From: an uncultured Lachnospiraceae bacterium
GTDB lineage: Bacteria > Bacillota > Clostridia > Lachnospirales > Lachnospiraceae
Assembly: GCA_910579645.1 (NCBI GenBank)
Contig: CAJTVK010000171.1
Span: forward strand, 1 to 7,915
Direction of reading: 5' to 3'
Length of the DNA stretch: 7,915 nt
Below the pieces are notes generated by a model. It was not told where the DNA came from, made no database searches, and saw nothing but the letters and a program-made list of their open reading frames with translations. The position numbers were made by a program, and so were the translations under genes. This document shows positions 1 to 6,706 of this stretch, in pieces (position 1 is the first letter of the stretch; each line of letters starts with the position of its first letter).

Positions 1-19
1 ACAATATAGGGAGGGTACA

Positions 20-550
20 ATGTTAAGCATCAAAGAAATACCAATAGAAGAAATAGAGACTTTTTGGGAAGCGCATTTTGAATACCTTATACGGGATGGC
101 ATCATCACAGACCTGGATGACAAGGAATATTTTAAAGGGCAGGAATACCGTTCTGCCATCATGGAGCATATGCAAAGGGAGAAAGATGTGCATCATCTTG
201 TTTACTTTATGGAAGCAGGCCGGAAAATAGGTGCTGCATCCTACTGTACTTACCAAAGCGAAGACGGAAAGTGCTTTATTTTAGATTATTGGATATTCCC
301 GCCTTTCCGCAGCAGGGGGTATGGCCATAAATGCTTTGAATTATTGCAAAGGTATACGGAAAAAGACGGAGCCACATATTATGAACTCAACTGCGATGGC
401 AGGGAAGACAGGATGAGGTTCTGGAAAAGTAATGGATTCAGGGAAAAAGGCATGGATGAATACGGTGTGCCCCTGCTTATCCGGCGGCATCCCGACATTT
501 CTTTATATTCAGCATCTTCTGTCAGGAAATCGCCTTCCGCAAGTTTATGA
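20..550 (+). CDS. GNAT-family N-acetyltransferase (single domain)
   Basis: This 176-residue protein is a probable acetyl-CoA-dependent N-acetyltransferase; its acceptor is unknown. The acetyl-CoA binding signature R-x-x-G-x-G lies at residues 97-102, after a beta strand reading ILDYWIFPPF (87-96). The last conserved GNAT piece, with FWKSNGF (134-140), precedes a strand ending near LIRR (153-156). The ATG at 20 is preceded by GGGAGG (9-14), which supports this start. No signal peptide or membrane segment is visible, so it is cytosolic. Family members I recall end near the IRR, so the last 20 or so residues (157-176, rich in Ser, Pro and Lys) look like a non-conserved tail, perhaps from a lost stop or a late frameshift. 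It is the only plus-strand gene and converges on the minus-strand operon, so it is probably unrelated to it. The family call is firm; the substrate is not known. Confidence 0.85.
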   Translation: MLSIKEIPIEEIETFWEAHFEYLIRDGIITDLDDKEYFKGQEYRSAIMEHMQREKDVHHLVYFMEAGRKIGAASYCTYQSEDGKCFILDYWIFPPFRSRGYGHKCFELLQRYTEKDGATYYELNCDGREDRMRFWKSNGFREKGMDEYGVPLLIRRHPDISLYSASSVRKSPSASL

Positions 551-657
551 CTCTTTATGCACGCAGGCCGAAAAGCTTGTAGACTGCGGAGGGTCTTTAC
601 GGTATATTGCCGAAGAAATACTTTTAGTCATACGGCATTTAAGGCAGCAGATAAATT

Positions 658-751
658 CCGGATGCATTTTCTCCATAAGCCTGCCTGCAATCTGTTTTCT
701 GCAAAAATATCAGGCAGGCTTATGGATTAGTACATCATCGCATTCATCCGG
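658..751. repeat. Imperfect palindrome with a perfect 16-bp inverted repeat
   Basis: The arm TCCATAAGCCTGCCTG (672-687) is perfectly complementary to CAGGCAGGCTTATGGA (711-726), with a 23-nt loop (688-710). A second outer pair, CCGGATG (658-664) with CATCCGG (745-751), flanks it asymmetrically. The structure sits between two convergent genes, 108 nt after the GNAT stop and 16 nt past the nagZ stop, where a bidirectional terminator would be expected. Neither strand has a clear U-tract directly after the stem, so a classical intrinsic terminator is not proven. Other possibilities are an mRNA 3'-end stabiliser or a degenerate mobile palindrome. The structure is seen directly; the function is inferred. 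Confidence 0.75.
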
Positions 752-766
752 TGCCTGCCTTTTGCG

Positions 767-2293
767 TCAGTGCGGCCGGCGGATAAAATATTTTTCGGCT
801 TTCTCCATTGCACGGACGGTATATTCATACAACGCGATTTTAAATGCTTTCTCCGCCGATTTATCCAAGTCGTACGGATCCCGGAGCGCGGCATGCGCCA
901 TGGGAATTTCCAGTCTGTCCAAGGCAGCCAGCAGCCTGCACTGCCCGGGTTTTAAATGCCCGTTCAGCGTCCCCACTGTAACGGAGGACTTATCCTTTGC
1001 TTTCTCCAGGCATTTCCGGATTTCTTCTTCCGTAACCTCCGCGCTGCAGGCAACGGCTTCGCCGCCGAAATGAGCCTGCATAAAATAGGCGAAATTTTCC
1101 GGGCCTTTCCCGTCGGAAGCCAAGGTCACCCGTCCCGGCTCTATTCCTATAAAAAGAGGATGTTCGCCAAGGCAGAAATAGCGTTCCGCCGAAGACGGCA
1201 GAGGGCGGATGGTTTGTTCCAGAAATTTTTCGGCAAAGGACAGCTGCTTCGGCGTTCCTGCTTTTCCTTCATCCCAACTGCATGCCCCGTACTTTTCCTT
1301 TGCGGCCAGTACATGGGATACTGCCTGATTGATTCTTTCCATGGGGATTTCCCCGTTTTCTGCCGCTTTTCTTACTGCCAGCATTGCTTCTTCCGCCGCA
1401 GATGCCGTATGGGAAATATAAATCAGATCGAGGCCGGCTTTCAGTCCCTCTGCCGCTCCCTTGGCTATGCCGTAAAATTCTTTGATTGCGGCCATTTCCA
1501 AGCAGTCCGAGATAATCAGCCCGTCAAACTGCATTTCTTCCCGAAGAAGCCCCGTGACGGCTTTCCGCGACAAGGTGCATGGTATGGAATCCGGCTCCAA
1601 TGCCGGCACAATGACATGTCCCACCGTTACGGCGGGGAGCCCTTGCCGGATTAAACGGGAGAACGGAGCCAATTCCCTTTCCTGCAGCAGTTTCCGGTCC
1701 GCATTCACTATGGGCAGTGCCAGATGGGAATCTTTGTCGGTATCTCCGTGGCCGGGGAAATGCTTGCCGCTGCACAAAATGCCGGCATCCAGATACCCCT
1801 TCAAAGCCATTTCCCCGAAACGGATGACCTGGCCGGAGGTTTCCCCGAAACTCCTTACCCCGATTAGGGGATTGTCCATGTTGCTGTTTATGTCCAGTAC
1901 CGGAGCTAAATTAAAATTGATTCCAAGCGCCTTAAGCTGCTCCCCCGTAATCCGGGCGGCTTGGTAAACGGCTTCCGGATCCCCTGCCCCTGCCTGTGCC
2001 AAGGCCGACGGCATAATTGCCGCATCCTTTGGCAGGCGCGACACAACGCCGCCTTCCTCATCCGTGCTGATGAACGGAATCACTCCCGTCTCCGCCTCTA
2101 TTTCCCTGAAAAGTTCCTTTGTAAGCTGCGACAGCTGATGCATGGAACTTATGTTATGGGAAAACAGAATGACGTTTCCTATTTTGTATTTCCTCACCAG
2201 CCGGAGAAATTCCTCTGACGGATGATCCTGCGGGAAACCTGTTACAAATAACTGCCCAATCTTCTGCTCTAATGACATATCCTCTATTTTCAT
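767..2293 (-). CDS. nagZ: NagZ-type beta-N-acetylglucosaminidase (GH3), no signal peptide
   Basis: This 508-residue GH3 enzyme should release N-acetylglucosamine from the non-reducing end of peptidoglycan fragments such as GlcNAc-MurNAc or GlcNAc-anhydroMurNAc. Residues 1 to about 335 form the TIM barrel. The NagZ loop KHFPGHGDTDKDSH (177-190) carries the Asp-His pair (D188, H190) used as general acid/base in this subfamily, and SDCLEM (262-267) carries the likely nucleophile D263. Residues after about 340 form a second, less conserved domain, as in two-domain Gram-positive NagZ rather than the single-domain Gram-negative enzyme of about 340 residues. The N-terminus (MKIEDMSLEQKIGQLF) has no secretion signal, unlike secreted B. 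subtilis NagZ, so a cytoplasmic role is inferred. TAAGGAA lies 9 nt upstream of the ATG, next to a structured repeat. It is the last gene of the minus-strand cluster. Confidence 0.93.
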   Translation of the reverse strand: MKIEDMSLEQKIGQLFVTGFPQDHPSEEFLRLVRKYKIGNVILFSHNISSMHQLSQLTKELFREIEAETGVIPFISTDEEGGVVSRLPKDAAIMPSALAQAGAGDPEAVYQAARITGEQLKALGINFNLAPVLDINSNMDNPLIGVRSFGETSGQVIRFGEMALKGYLDAGILCSGKHFPGHGDTDKDSHLALPIVNADRKLLQERELAPFSRLIRQGLPAVTVGHVIVPALEPDSIPCTLSRKAVTGLLREEMQFDGLIISDCLEMAAIKEFYGIAKGAAEGLKAGLDLIYISHTASAAEEAMLAVRKAAENGEIPMERINQAVSHVLAAKEKYGACSWDEGKAGTPKQLSFAEKFLEQTIRPLPSSAERYFCLGEHPLFIGIEPGRVTLASDGKGPENFAYFMQAHFGGEAVACSAEVTEEEIRKCLEKAKDKSSVTVGTLNGHLKPGQCRLLAALDRLEIPMAHAALRDPYDLDKSAEKAFKIALYEYTVRAMEKAEKYFIRRPH

Positions 2294-2302
2294 ATTTGTT
2301 GT

Positions 2303-2307
2303 TCCTT
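2303..2307 (-). promoter_or_regulatory. Ribosome binding site of nagZ, abutting a structured repeat
   Basis: AAGGA on the minus strand lies 9 nt before the nagZ ATG. It directly follows the end of the structured repeat (...CTGGAATA), so the repeat occupies the untranslated leader right up to the ribosome binding site. The same arrangement is found upstream of the ROK kinase. Confidence 0.7.
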
Positions 2308-2308
2308 A

Positions 2309-2412
2309 TTCCAGTGCCGCAATCCCCTACACAAGTACCACAGCCCACAGAGAAAATGCTGTCCGCTCTGCGGCCGCCATTTCCTCTGGGCACTTGTTTC
2401 GGGGATTGCTGT
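2309..2412 (-). repeat. Structured hairpin repeat, diverged copy between namZ and nagZ
   Basis: This 104-nt unit nearly fills the 136-nt namZ-nagZ gap. The outer stem GCAATCCCC (2319-2327) pairs with GGGGATTGC (2401-2409). ACAAGT (2331-2336) pairs with ACTTGT (2392-2397). CAGAG (2348-2352) pairs with CTCTG (2384-2388), and the apical CCGC (2363-2366) pairs with GCGG (2370-2373). It shares the segments AAGTACCA, CAGAGAAAA and TTTCCTCTGGGCACTT with the two copies near 7714-7915, while stem positions differ in a compensatory manner. A further TTCCAGTTCCG (2413-2423) follows, touching the end of namZ, so the hairpin is flanked by direct repeats. It may act as a transcript structure that modulates nagZ translation or mRNA stability, or it may be a dispersed palindromic element. 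I do not recognise a named family. Confidence 0.85.
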
Positions 2413-2429
2413 TTCCAGTTCCGTAATCG

Positions 2430-3572
2430 CTATCCATAAAGATGATATTGCTGTTTTCTGGCTGTAAAGCTTTGGCTGTCTTTTTCAAATTTCTCTAATA
2501 TGTTCTGCAAGGACGCATCTTCCTTGCTGATTTCATCGCTTCCGAACAGTAATTCCACACTCTTCCTTCCTCCTTCCCGAAATGGCGGAAGATAAGAAAA
2601 ATGCTCCGGATAAAGTTCCCGAAAGCCAAACAGAAGTTCCAACCCGGTTCTGCAGGCTTCTACGGCATGCACGTCGGATACATGAATATGGATGCCTTCA
2701 CAAGCTTCACCGGCATGCTTGGATGCCGTAGGTGTAAAATAAACAGGCGAGAACAGCACGCCCGGAAGTTTTCTTCCGTTCATGTATTGCGCAAAACGGT
2801 AACCGTCCACATAAGGAGCACCTATGATTTCAAAAGGCGCCGAAGTTCCTCTCCCTTCCGACAGGTTCGTCCCCTCAAACAGGCAGGTGCCCGGATATAA
2901 AAGCGCCGATTCAAACCTAGGCAGGCCAAGGCTCGGCATAACCCATAGGTTTCCTGTCTCCGGAAACAGCATATCCCGCTGCCAGCCTTGGACGGGAATG
3001 ACCGTAAGCGGAAAAGAATATCCCTGCTCCGCATAAATCATCCCTGCCAGTTCCCCTATCGTCAGGCCGTACCGCATGCATAGCGGATATGCCCCTACAA
3101 AACTTTCATACCCTTCCTGCAGAAGGTTTCCCTCCGCTTTATCTCCCAGCGGGTTTGGCCTGTCCAGAATAATGAATTCCATCTGCCTTTTCTCGCATTC
3201 CTGACAGGCATAATACATCGTGGAAATAAAAGTATAATACCTGGTTCCCACATCCTGAATATCATAAACAAGTACGTCAATGCCTTCCAGCATTTCATCC
3301 GTAAAACGCTTGGATTCCTTTCGGTAGAGGCTGTATACCGGTATGCCGGAATAAGGGTCTTGGTAAGTGTCCACCACGCCTCCTGCTTCCACATTTCCCC
3401 TGACCCCGTGCTCCGGGGAAAACAATGCCGCCAGCGTATATTTTTCCGACAGGATATCAATGGATGCGCGCAGCTTCACATTTACGCCTGATATGGAAGT
3501 AATGAGCCCCAGCCGTTTTCCGCGGAAAACATTGTCATACTCGCTGATTCTGTCAATTCCGTTTAAAACCAT
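2430..3572 (-). CDS. namZ: NamZ-like exo-beta-N-acetylmuramidase (DUF1343, GH171)
   Basis: This 380-residue protein belongs to the DUF1343/YbbC family. Its B. subtilis member NamZ removes MurNAc from the non-reducing end of MurNAc-GlcNAc fragments. Family signatures visible in order are GKRLGLITSISGV (18-30), SPEHGVRG (52-59, with E54 the likely catalytic acid by analogy), YDIQDVGTRYYTF (103-115), DRPNPLGD (137-144) and the glycine-rich PGTCLFEGTNLSEGRGTS (227-244). There is no signal peptide or lipobox, whereas the B. subtilis protein is secreted; length fits the mature domain, so the protein looks intact and cytoplasmic. GGGAG lies 4 nt before the ATG. It follows the deacetylase gene by 39 nt and is followed by nagZ after a 136-nt gap holding a structured repeat. 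Pairing with nagZ mirrors the B. subtilis ybbC-nagZ neighbourhood and supports a peptidoglycan-fragment role. Confidence 0.92.
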   Translation of the reverse strand: MVLNGIDRISEYDNVFRGKRLGLITSISGVNVKLRASIDILSEKYTLAALFSPEHGVRGNVEAGGVVDTYQDPYSGIPVYSLYRKESKRFTDEMLEGIDVLVYDIQDVGTRYYTFISTMYYACQECEKRQMEFIILDRPNPLGDKAEGNLLQEGYESFVGAYPLCMRYGLTIGELAGMIYAEQGYSFPLTVIPVQGWQRDMLFPETGNLWVMPSLGLPRFESALLYPGTCLFEGTNLSEGRGTSAPFEIIGAPYVDGYRFAQYMNGRKLPGVLFSPVYFTPTASKHAGEACEGIHIHVSDVHAVEACRTGLELLFGFRELYPEHFSYLPPFREGGRKSVELLFGSDEISKEDASLQNILEKFEKDSQSFTARKQQYHLYG

Positions 3573-3611
3573 TTGTCTCCCATGCCTTTCTGTCCGTTGC
3601 TGATTTTCCCG

Positions 3612-4322
3612 TTAAAATTCTTTCCGTAACAGTTTTTTGGATTCCGCATCCAAGTCAAACGCCTCTGCATACATGGTTCTTGCCAGACAGCCGTTACACC
3701 TCATCAGATGGGAATAATATTCCATATAGGGAAAACTGGGGGAATTTACGGCAAACCAATGTTCCTGTATCGCTTTCTGCCACAGTGCGAAGCCTTCCTC
3801 CGATACCTCCACATAGAGATAGGGGGAAAAGCCTTCCGCATCTTCCCAGTTCTGCGCATAATAAGGTCCCTTGGCAAAATGCGCGTTCTCTTTTCTTTCC
3901 AATCCCGGCAGACCCGCATAGAAATGAGCATCCTTTACAATGCGGTGCGTCAGTTCGTGGTCTTTGTGCATGCTGTGTTTCCAATGGGTCATAAGGATTT
4001 CCGGTTTCCGGCTGCGGATGAGATCGCACAGTTCCAGCCGGACTTCTTCCCGGTCAGGCAGCTCCCCGTCCGTATAGGGAAATATGACTGCCTCGCCGCC
4101 CAGCATCCGCGCAAACTTATGGGCTTCTTCCTCCTTCTGCTTCCGGTATTCCTCTACGGTCAGATGACTTGGATTTCCCCGTTCCCCTCCGGTCAGGGCT
4201 ACCGTCACAATCTGATAGCCCTTTAAGGCATAGGTCGCCAATACACCTCCGCAAGTCAGTTCCGCATCGCCCACATGGCCTCCGACAGCCATGATTGTCT
4301 TTCTTTCCTCTTTATTGCTCAT
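3612..4322 (-). CDS. PIG-L/LmbE-family deacetylase with altered active-site motif
   Basis: This protein of about 236 residues is a LmbE/PIG-L zinc hydrolase, the family that removes acetyl groups from GlcNAc-type sugars (MshB, BshB, PIG-L). The family's usual H-P-D-D-E motif appears here as GGHVGDAELTCGG. The zinc-ligand His and second Asp are kept (H18 and D21, counted from the upstream ATG at 4328), but the first Asp, the proposed general base, is Gly20. The second motif MHKDHELTH retains H121, D123 and H124. Two in-frame ATGs exist, at 4328 and 4322. The AGGAG at 4330-4334 is 1 nt from the first and 7 nt from the second, so 4322 is chosen. No signal peptide is visible. It sits 39 nt before namZ and 42 nt after the double GNAT. 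The substrate is probably an amino sugar by context, which is inference. Confidence 0.85.
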   Translation of the reverse strand: MSNKEERKTIMAVGGHVGDAELTCGGVLATYALKGYQIVTVALTGGERGNPSHLTVEEYRKQKEEEAHKFARMLGGEAVIFPYTDGELPDREEVRLELCDLIRSRKPEILMTHWKHSMHKDHELTHRIVKDAHFYAGLPGLERKENAHFAKGPYYAQNWEDAEGFSPYLYVEVSEEGFALWQKAIQEHWFAVNSPSFPYMEYYSHLMRCNGCLARTMYAEAFDLDAESKKLLRKEF

Positions 4323-4329
4323 GTCCATG

Positions 4330-4334
4330 CTCCT
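4330..4334 (-). promoter_or_regulatory. Ribosome binding site that decides the deacetylase start
   Basis: AGGAG on the minus strand leaves 1 nt before the upstream ATG (4328) but 7 nt before the second in-frame ATG (4322). The second is therefore the likely initiation codon, shortening the protein by two residues. Confidence 0.65.
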
Positions 4335-4364
4335 TTCTCAGACAGGCTCTTCTTTCGGTATCGT

Positions 4365-5348
4365 CTATTTCTGTTTCCGCATATCCGACCATGACCGTAC
4401 AATGCGGAAGCCGGCTTCTTCATATATATTTCTGGCCGGGTTATTTTCCCCTGTAAATAAAGTCATATAAGAGGCGCCTTGTCCCTGCAGTCCTCTGCAT
4501 AATTCATAAAACAGAAGTTTTCCAAGTCCTTTGCCTCTGGCACCGGCCGAAACGGCAATTCCTGCAAAATACCCCCGTCCGCCCGGTTCTACGGACAGAG
4601 GACCGGTAAATCCAAGTACCTGCCCGCCCTGAACAGGTACCAAAATGGGGCGTCCACCGTGGCCTAGGTCCGGTTCTTTGGAAATTTCTCTTTCCCATAT
4701 GGGATTTCCGAATTCCTGCAGCATAGTTTCCATTCCCCGATGGTGCCTACGGTCATAGGTTTGAAAAGTCACTCCCTCCTGTGCCAGCCCGTCTTTCCGT
4801 TCCCTGAAACGCTCCGGATATGCAAAATCTTTCAGGTTCAGATAGTAACTGTTCTGTAAGGCAAACTCCCGGTATCCGCAATTTTTGAAAAAGAGATATG
4901 CCATGCCCCCTACATCCACACCCGGTGCGTTCGGATGGGTAACTCCATGTAAGCCCGGCACTTCCCAAGTCAGCGTAACCGGATTGAAAAACGACAGTTC
5001 AAAAATTGTTTTTGTGTCCGGGCATCCTTTTTCCTCTTCCAACAGGTGTTCCAAGACAGACAGTATTTCTTTTCCTTTCCCCTGCCTGCGCCTTTTTTCC
5101 TCTACAAGCACCATGGTTACGAACAGCTTTCCGGAATTTTTATCCAGACAGCCTGACGCAAAGGCTTGCCCGTCTTTTTCCATCAGGTTGACTGTCCGGA
5201 TTCCTTCTGTCCGGCAGGATAAACTGCCCCGGAAGGTGTCCGGATCCATACTGGCATAAAGGATTTCTCCTCTTGTCGCAGCCTCTGTATACAATTCCCA
5301 TGCCTTTTTCCATTCCGGGGAAGTCTCCTTTAATCGTATTATTTCCAT
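4365..5348 (-). CDS. Tandem-domain GNAT N-acetyltransferase
   Basis: This 327-residue protein contains two GNAT folds. The N-terminal one (about 1-170) has strand VTMVLVEEKRRRQGKGKE (77-94), with the Q-x-x-G-like acetyl-CoA loop around RQGKGK. The C-terminal one (about 190-327) has FAGIAVSAGARGKGLGKLLF (261-280) with a canonical R-G-x-G-x-G loop, followed by NPARNIYEEAGF (303-314). The C-terminal domain matches the consensus better and is probably the active one; the N-terminal domain may be degenerate or bind the acceptor. The architecture resembles the mycothiol acetyltransferase MshD, but orthology is not claimed. The ATG has AGGAG 12 nt upstream, a rather long spacing. It lies 56 nt after the GH4 gene and 42 nt before the deacetylase. 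Re-acetylation of an amino sugar or a muropeptide-derived amine is a context-based guess. Confidence 0.85.
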   Translation of the reverse strand: MEIIRLKETSPEWKKAWELYTEAATRGEILYASMDPDTFRGSLSCRTEGIRTVNLMEKDGQAFASGCLDKNSGKLFVTMVLVEEKRRRQGKGKEILSVLEHLLEEEKGCPDTKTIFELSFFNPVTLTWEVPGLHGVTHPNAPGVDVGGMAYLFFKNCGYREFALQNSYYLNLKDFAYPERFRERKDGLAQEGVTFQTYDRRHHRGMETMLQEFGNPIWEREISKEPDLGHGGRPILVPVQGGQVLGFTGPLSVEPGGRGYFAGIAVSAGARGKGLGKLLFYELCRGLQGQGASYMTLFTGENNPARNIYEEAGFRIVRSWSDMRKQK

Positions 5349-5404
5349 TCCAAGCTTTTTCTCCTTTTCTGTATGCCCAAGGCAATGTCCCTAATTCCGT
5401 CCTT

Positions 5405-6706
5405 TTATCTGAAAAACTGAGGCAGATATTGCTTGTGGGCTTCCAATAATTCCTCCAACACTTCCACTGCGGTTTTCTGTGACATGACGAGAGGGTTGAT
5501 CATTAAAGCCAAGAGAGCCTTTTTTCTGTCGCCTGTCACTGCAGCCGTACTGCCGGCTATCTCAAAAGATTTAATCTGCTGTACCAAGCCGTTCACTGCC
5601 TTGGGCAGTCGTCCTACTTTTACCGGGCGGGGGCCGTCTTTCGTAATGGCACAGCTTACTTCCACAATCTCCTCATCCTCGAAATTGTCAATGGCTCCCT
5701 GATTCACCGTATTTACCGTCTGTATATCTCCCAGATCATTGTACAGTGAATGAATCAGGTTGCAGGCCGCATCGCTGTAGTAAGCGCCGCCCCGTTTCTC
5801 CAACAGCTTCGGTTTCTCGCACAGGGAACTGTCTTGGTAGAGTTGGAACAGTTCATCTTCCACGGCTTTGACCAACTCCGCACGGAGTTCGTGTTTTCCG
5901 TACTGTTCCAGTTCTTCGGCCAGATATTCCTTGGTCATGTAATAGTATCTGTGATAAGAGCAGGGGAGAATGCCCAGTTCCTGGACAAACTCCGGATTCC
6001 ATGATATGCCCGTGATATTCATGACGCTCTGGCTGCCCCAGTCCCTTAATATTTTCTCCGTTACGTCTTCGCCGTCGGCCACTACCCGGGTAGCAAATAC
6101 CATATGGTTCAGGCCTCCGAAGGTTACTTCCACCTCGTCCATGGGTCTGCCCAGTTTGTCTGCAATCGCCTTATGCATGCCGATTGGCACATTGCAGAGT
6201 CCGATCATTTTGCGGAAACCGGTAAATCTGTGAATCGCTTCCGTGACCATTCCCACCGGATTGGTAAAGTTAATCAGCCATGCCTCCGGGCAGAGTTCCT
6301 CCATATCCCGGCAGATATCCATAATGACCGGTATGGTGCGCAGCCCTTTAAACAGTCCCCCGGCACCGTTCGTTTCCTGCCCAAGGATGCCATGCTTTAA
6401 CGGAATCCTTTCGTCTTTGATCCGTGCCGCCAGCTGCCCCACCCGCAGCTGGGTGGTGACAAAATCCGCACCTTCCAGTGCCTTGCGTCTGTCCAATGTG
6501 GTATGGATTTCCATGGGTACGCCCGCTTTTTCTGTCATCCGGCGTGCCAACGCAGCCACAATGTTCATCTTCTCTTCCCCTTCCGGTATGTCTGCCAGCC
6601 ATAATTCCCTTACCGGAAGCGTTTCGTATCGTTTCAGGAAACCTTCCACCAGTTCCGGCGTATAGCTGGAACCGCCTCCTATTGTTGCAATCTTAATCCC
6701 TGCCAT
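5405..6706 (-). CDS. GH4 6-phospho-beta-glucosidase-type hydrolase
   Basis: This 433-residue GH4 enzyme is expected to use NAD+ and a divalent metal to hydrolyse a 6-phosphorylated beta-disaccharide in the cytoplasm. The NAD-binding Rossmann motif is IGGGSSYTPEL (9-19). GQETNGAGG (109-117) and FTNPVGMVTEA (147-157) are core family motifs. CNVPIG (171-176) supplies the metal-ligand Cys171, GLNHM (198-202) supplies His201, and a Tyr-rich CSYHRYYYMT segment follows. The Cys-Asn-Val-Pro form is the one found in phospho-beta-glucosidases (CelF/LicH/BglT) rather than the CDMP form of phospho-alpha-glucosidases. Length is normal. GGAGG ends 5 nt before the ATG. The ROK kinase 128 nt upstream could provide the phosphorylated substrate. 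E. coli ChbF, also GH4, acts on deacetylated chitobiose-6-phosphate, so an amino-sugar substrate is conceivable given the adjacent deacetylase. The substrate is inferred. Confidence 0.93.
   Translation of the reverse strand: MAGIKIATIGGGSSYTPELVEGFLKRYETLPVRELWLADIPEGEEKMNIVAALARRMTEKAGVPMEIHTTLDRRKALEGADFVTTQLRVGQLAARIKDERIPLKHGILGQETNGAGGLFKGLRTIPVIMDICRDMEELCPEAWLINFTNPVGMVTEAIHRFTGFRKMIGLCNVPIGMHKAIADKLGRPMDEVEVTFGGLNHMVFATRVVADGEDVTEKILRDWGSQSVMNITGISWNPEFVQELGILPCSYHRYYYMTKEYLAEELEQYGKHELRAELVKAVEDELFQLYQDSSLCEKPKLLEKRGGAYYSDAACNLIHSLYNDLGDIQTVNTVNQGAIDNFEDEEIVEVSCAITKDGPRPVKVGRLPKAVNGLVQQIKSFEIAGSTAAVTGDRKKALLALMINPLVMSQKTAVEVLEELLEAHKQYLPQFFR

Noticed and set aside
956..1967. Long plus-strand open frames opposite nagZ (956-1654 and 1482-1967)
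   Set aside because: They are antisense to a protein with intact GH3 motifs, have no credible ribosome binding site and resemble no known family; they are by-products of the codon use of nagZ.
2309..2412. Intrinsic terminator between namZ and nagZ
   Set aside because: On the minus strand the hairpin is followed by GGAACTGGAATAAGGA, not a U-tract, and the next gene starts 15 nt later in the same direction.
4365..5348. Assigning the deacetylase/GNAT pair to mycothiol or bacillithiol synthesis
   Set aside because: No glycosyltransferase or cysteine ligase is present and the surrounding genes are glycoside hydrolases and a sugar kinase.
6243..6665. Plus-strand open frame of 140 codons opposite the GH4 gene
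   Set aside because: The minus-strand GH4 protein has all expected motifs across this interval, and the plus-strand translation is low-complexity Ser/Pro-rich.
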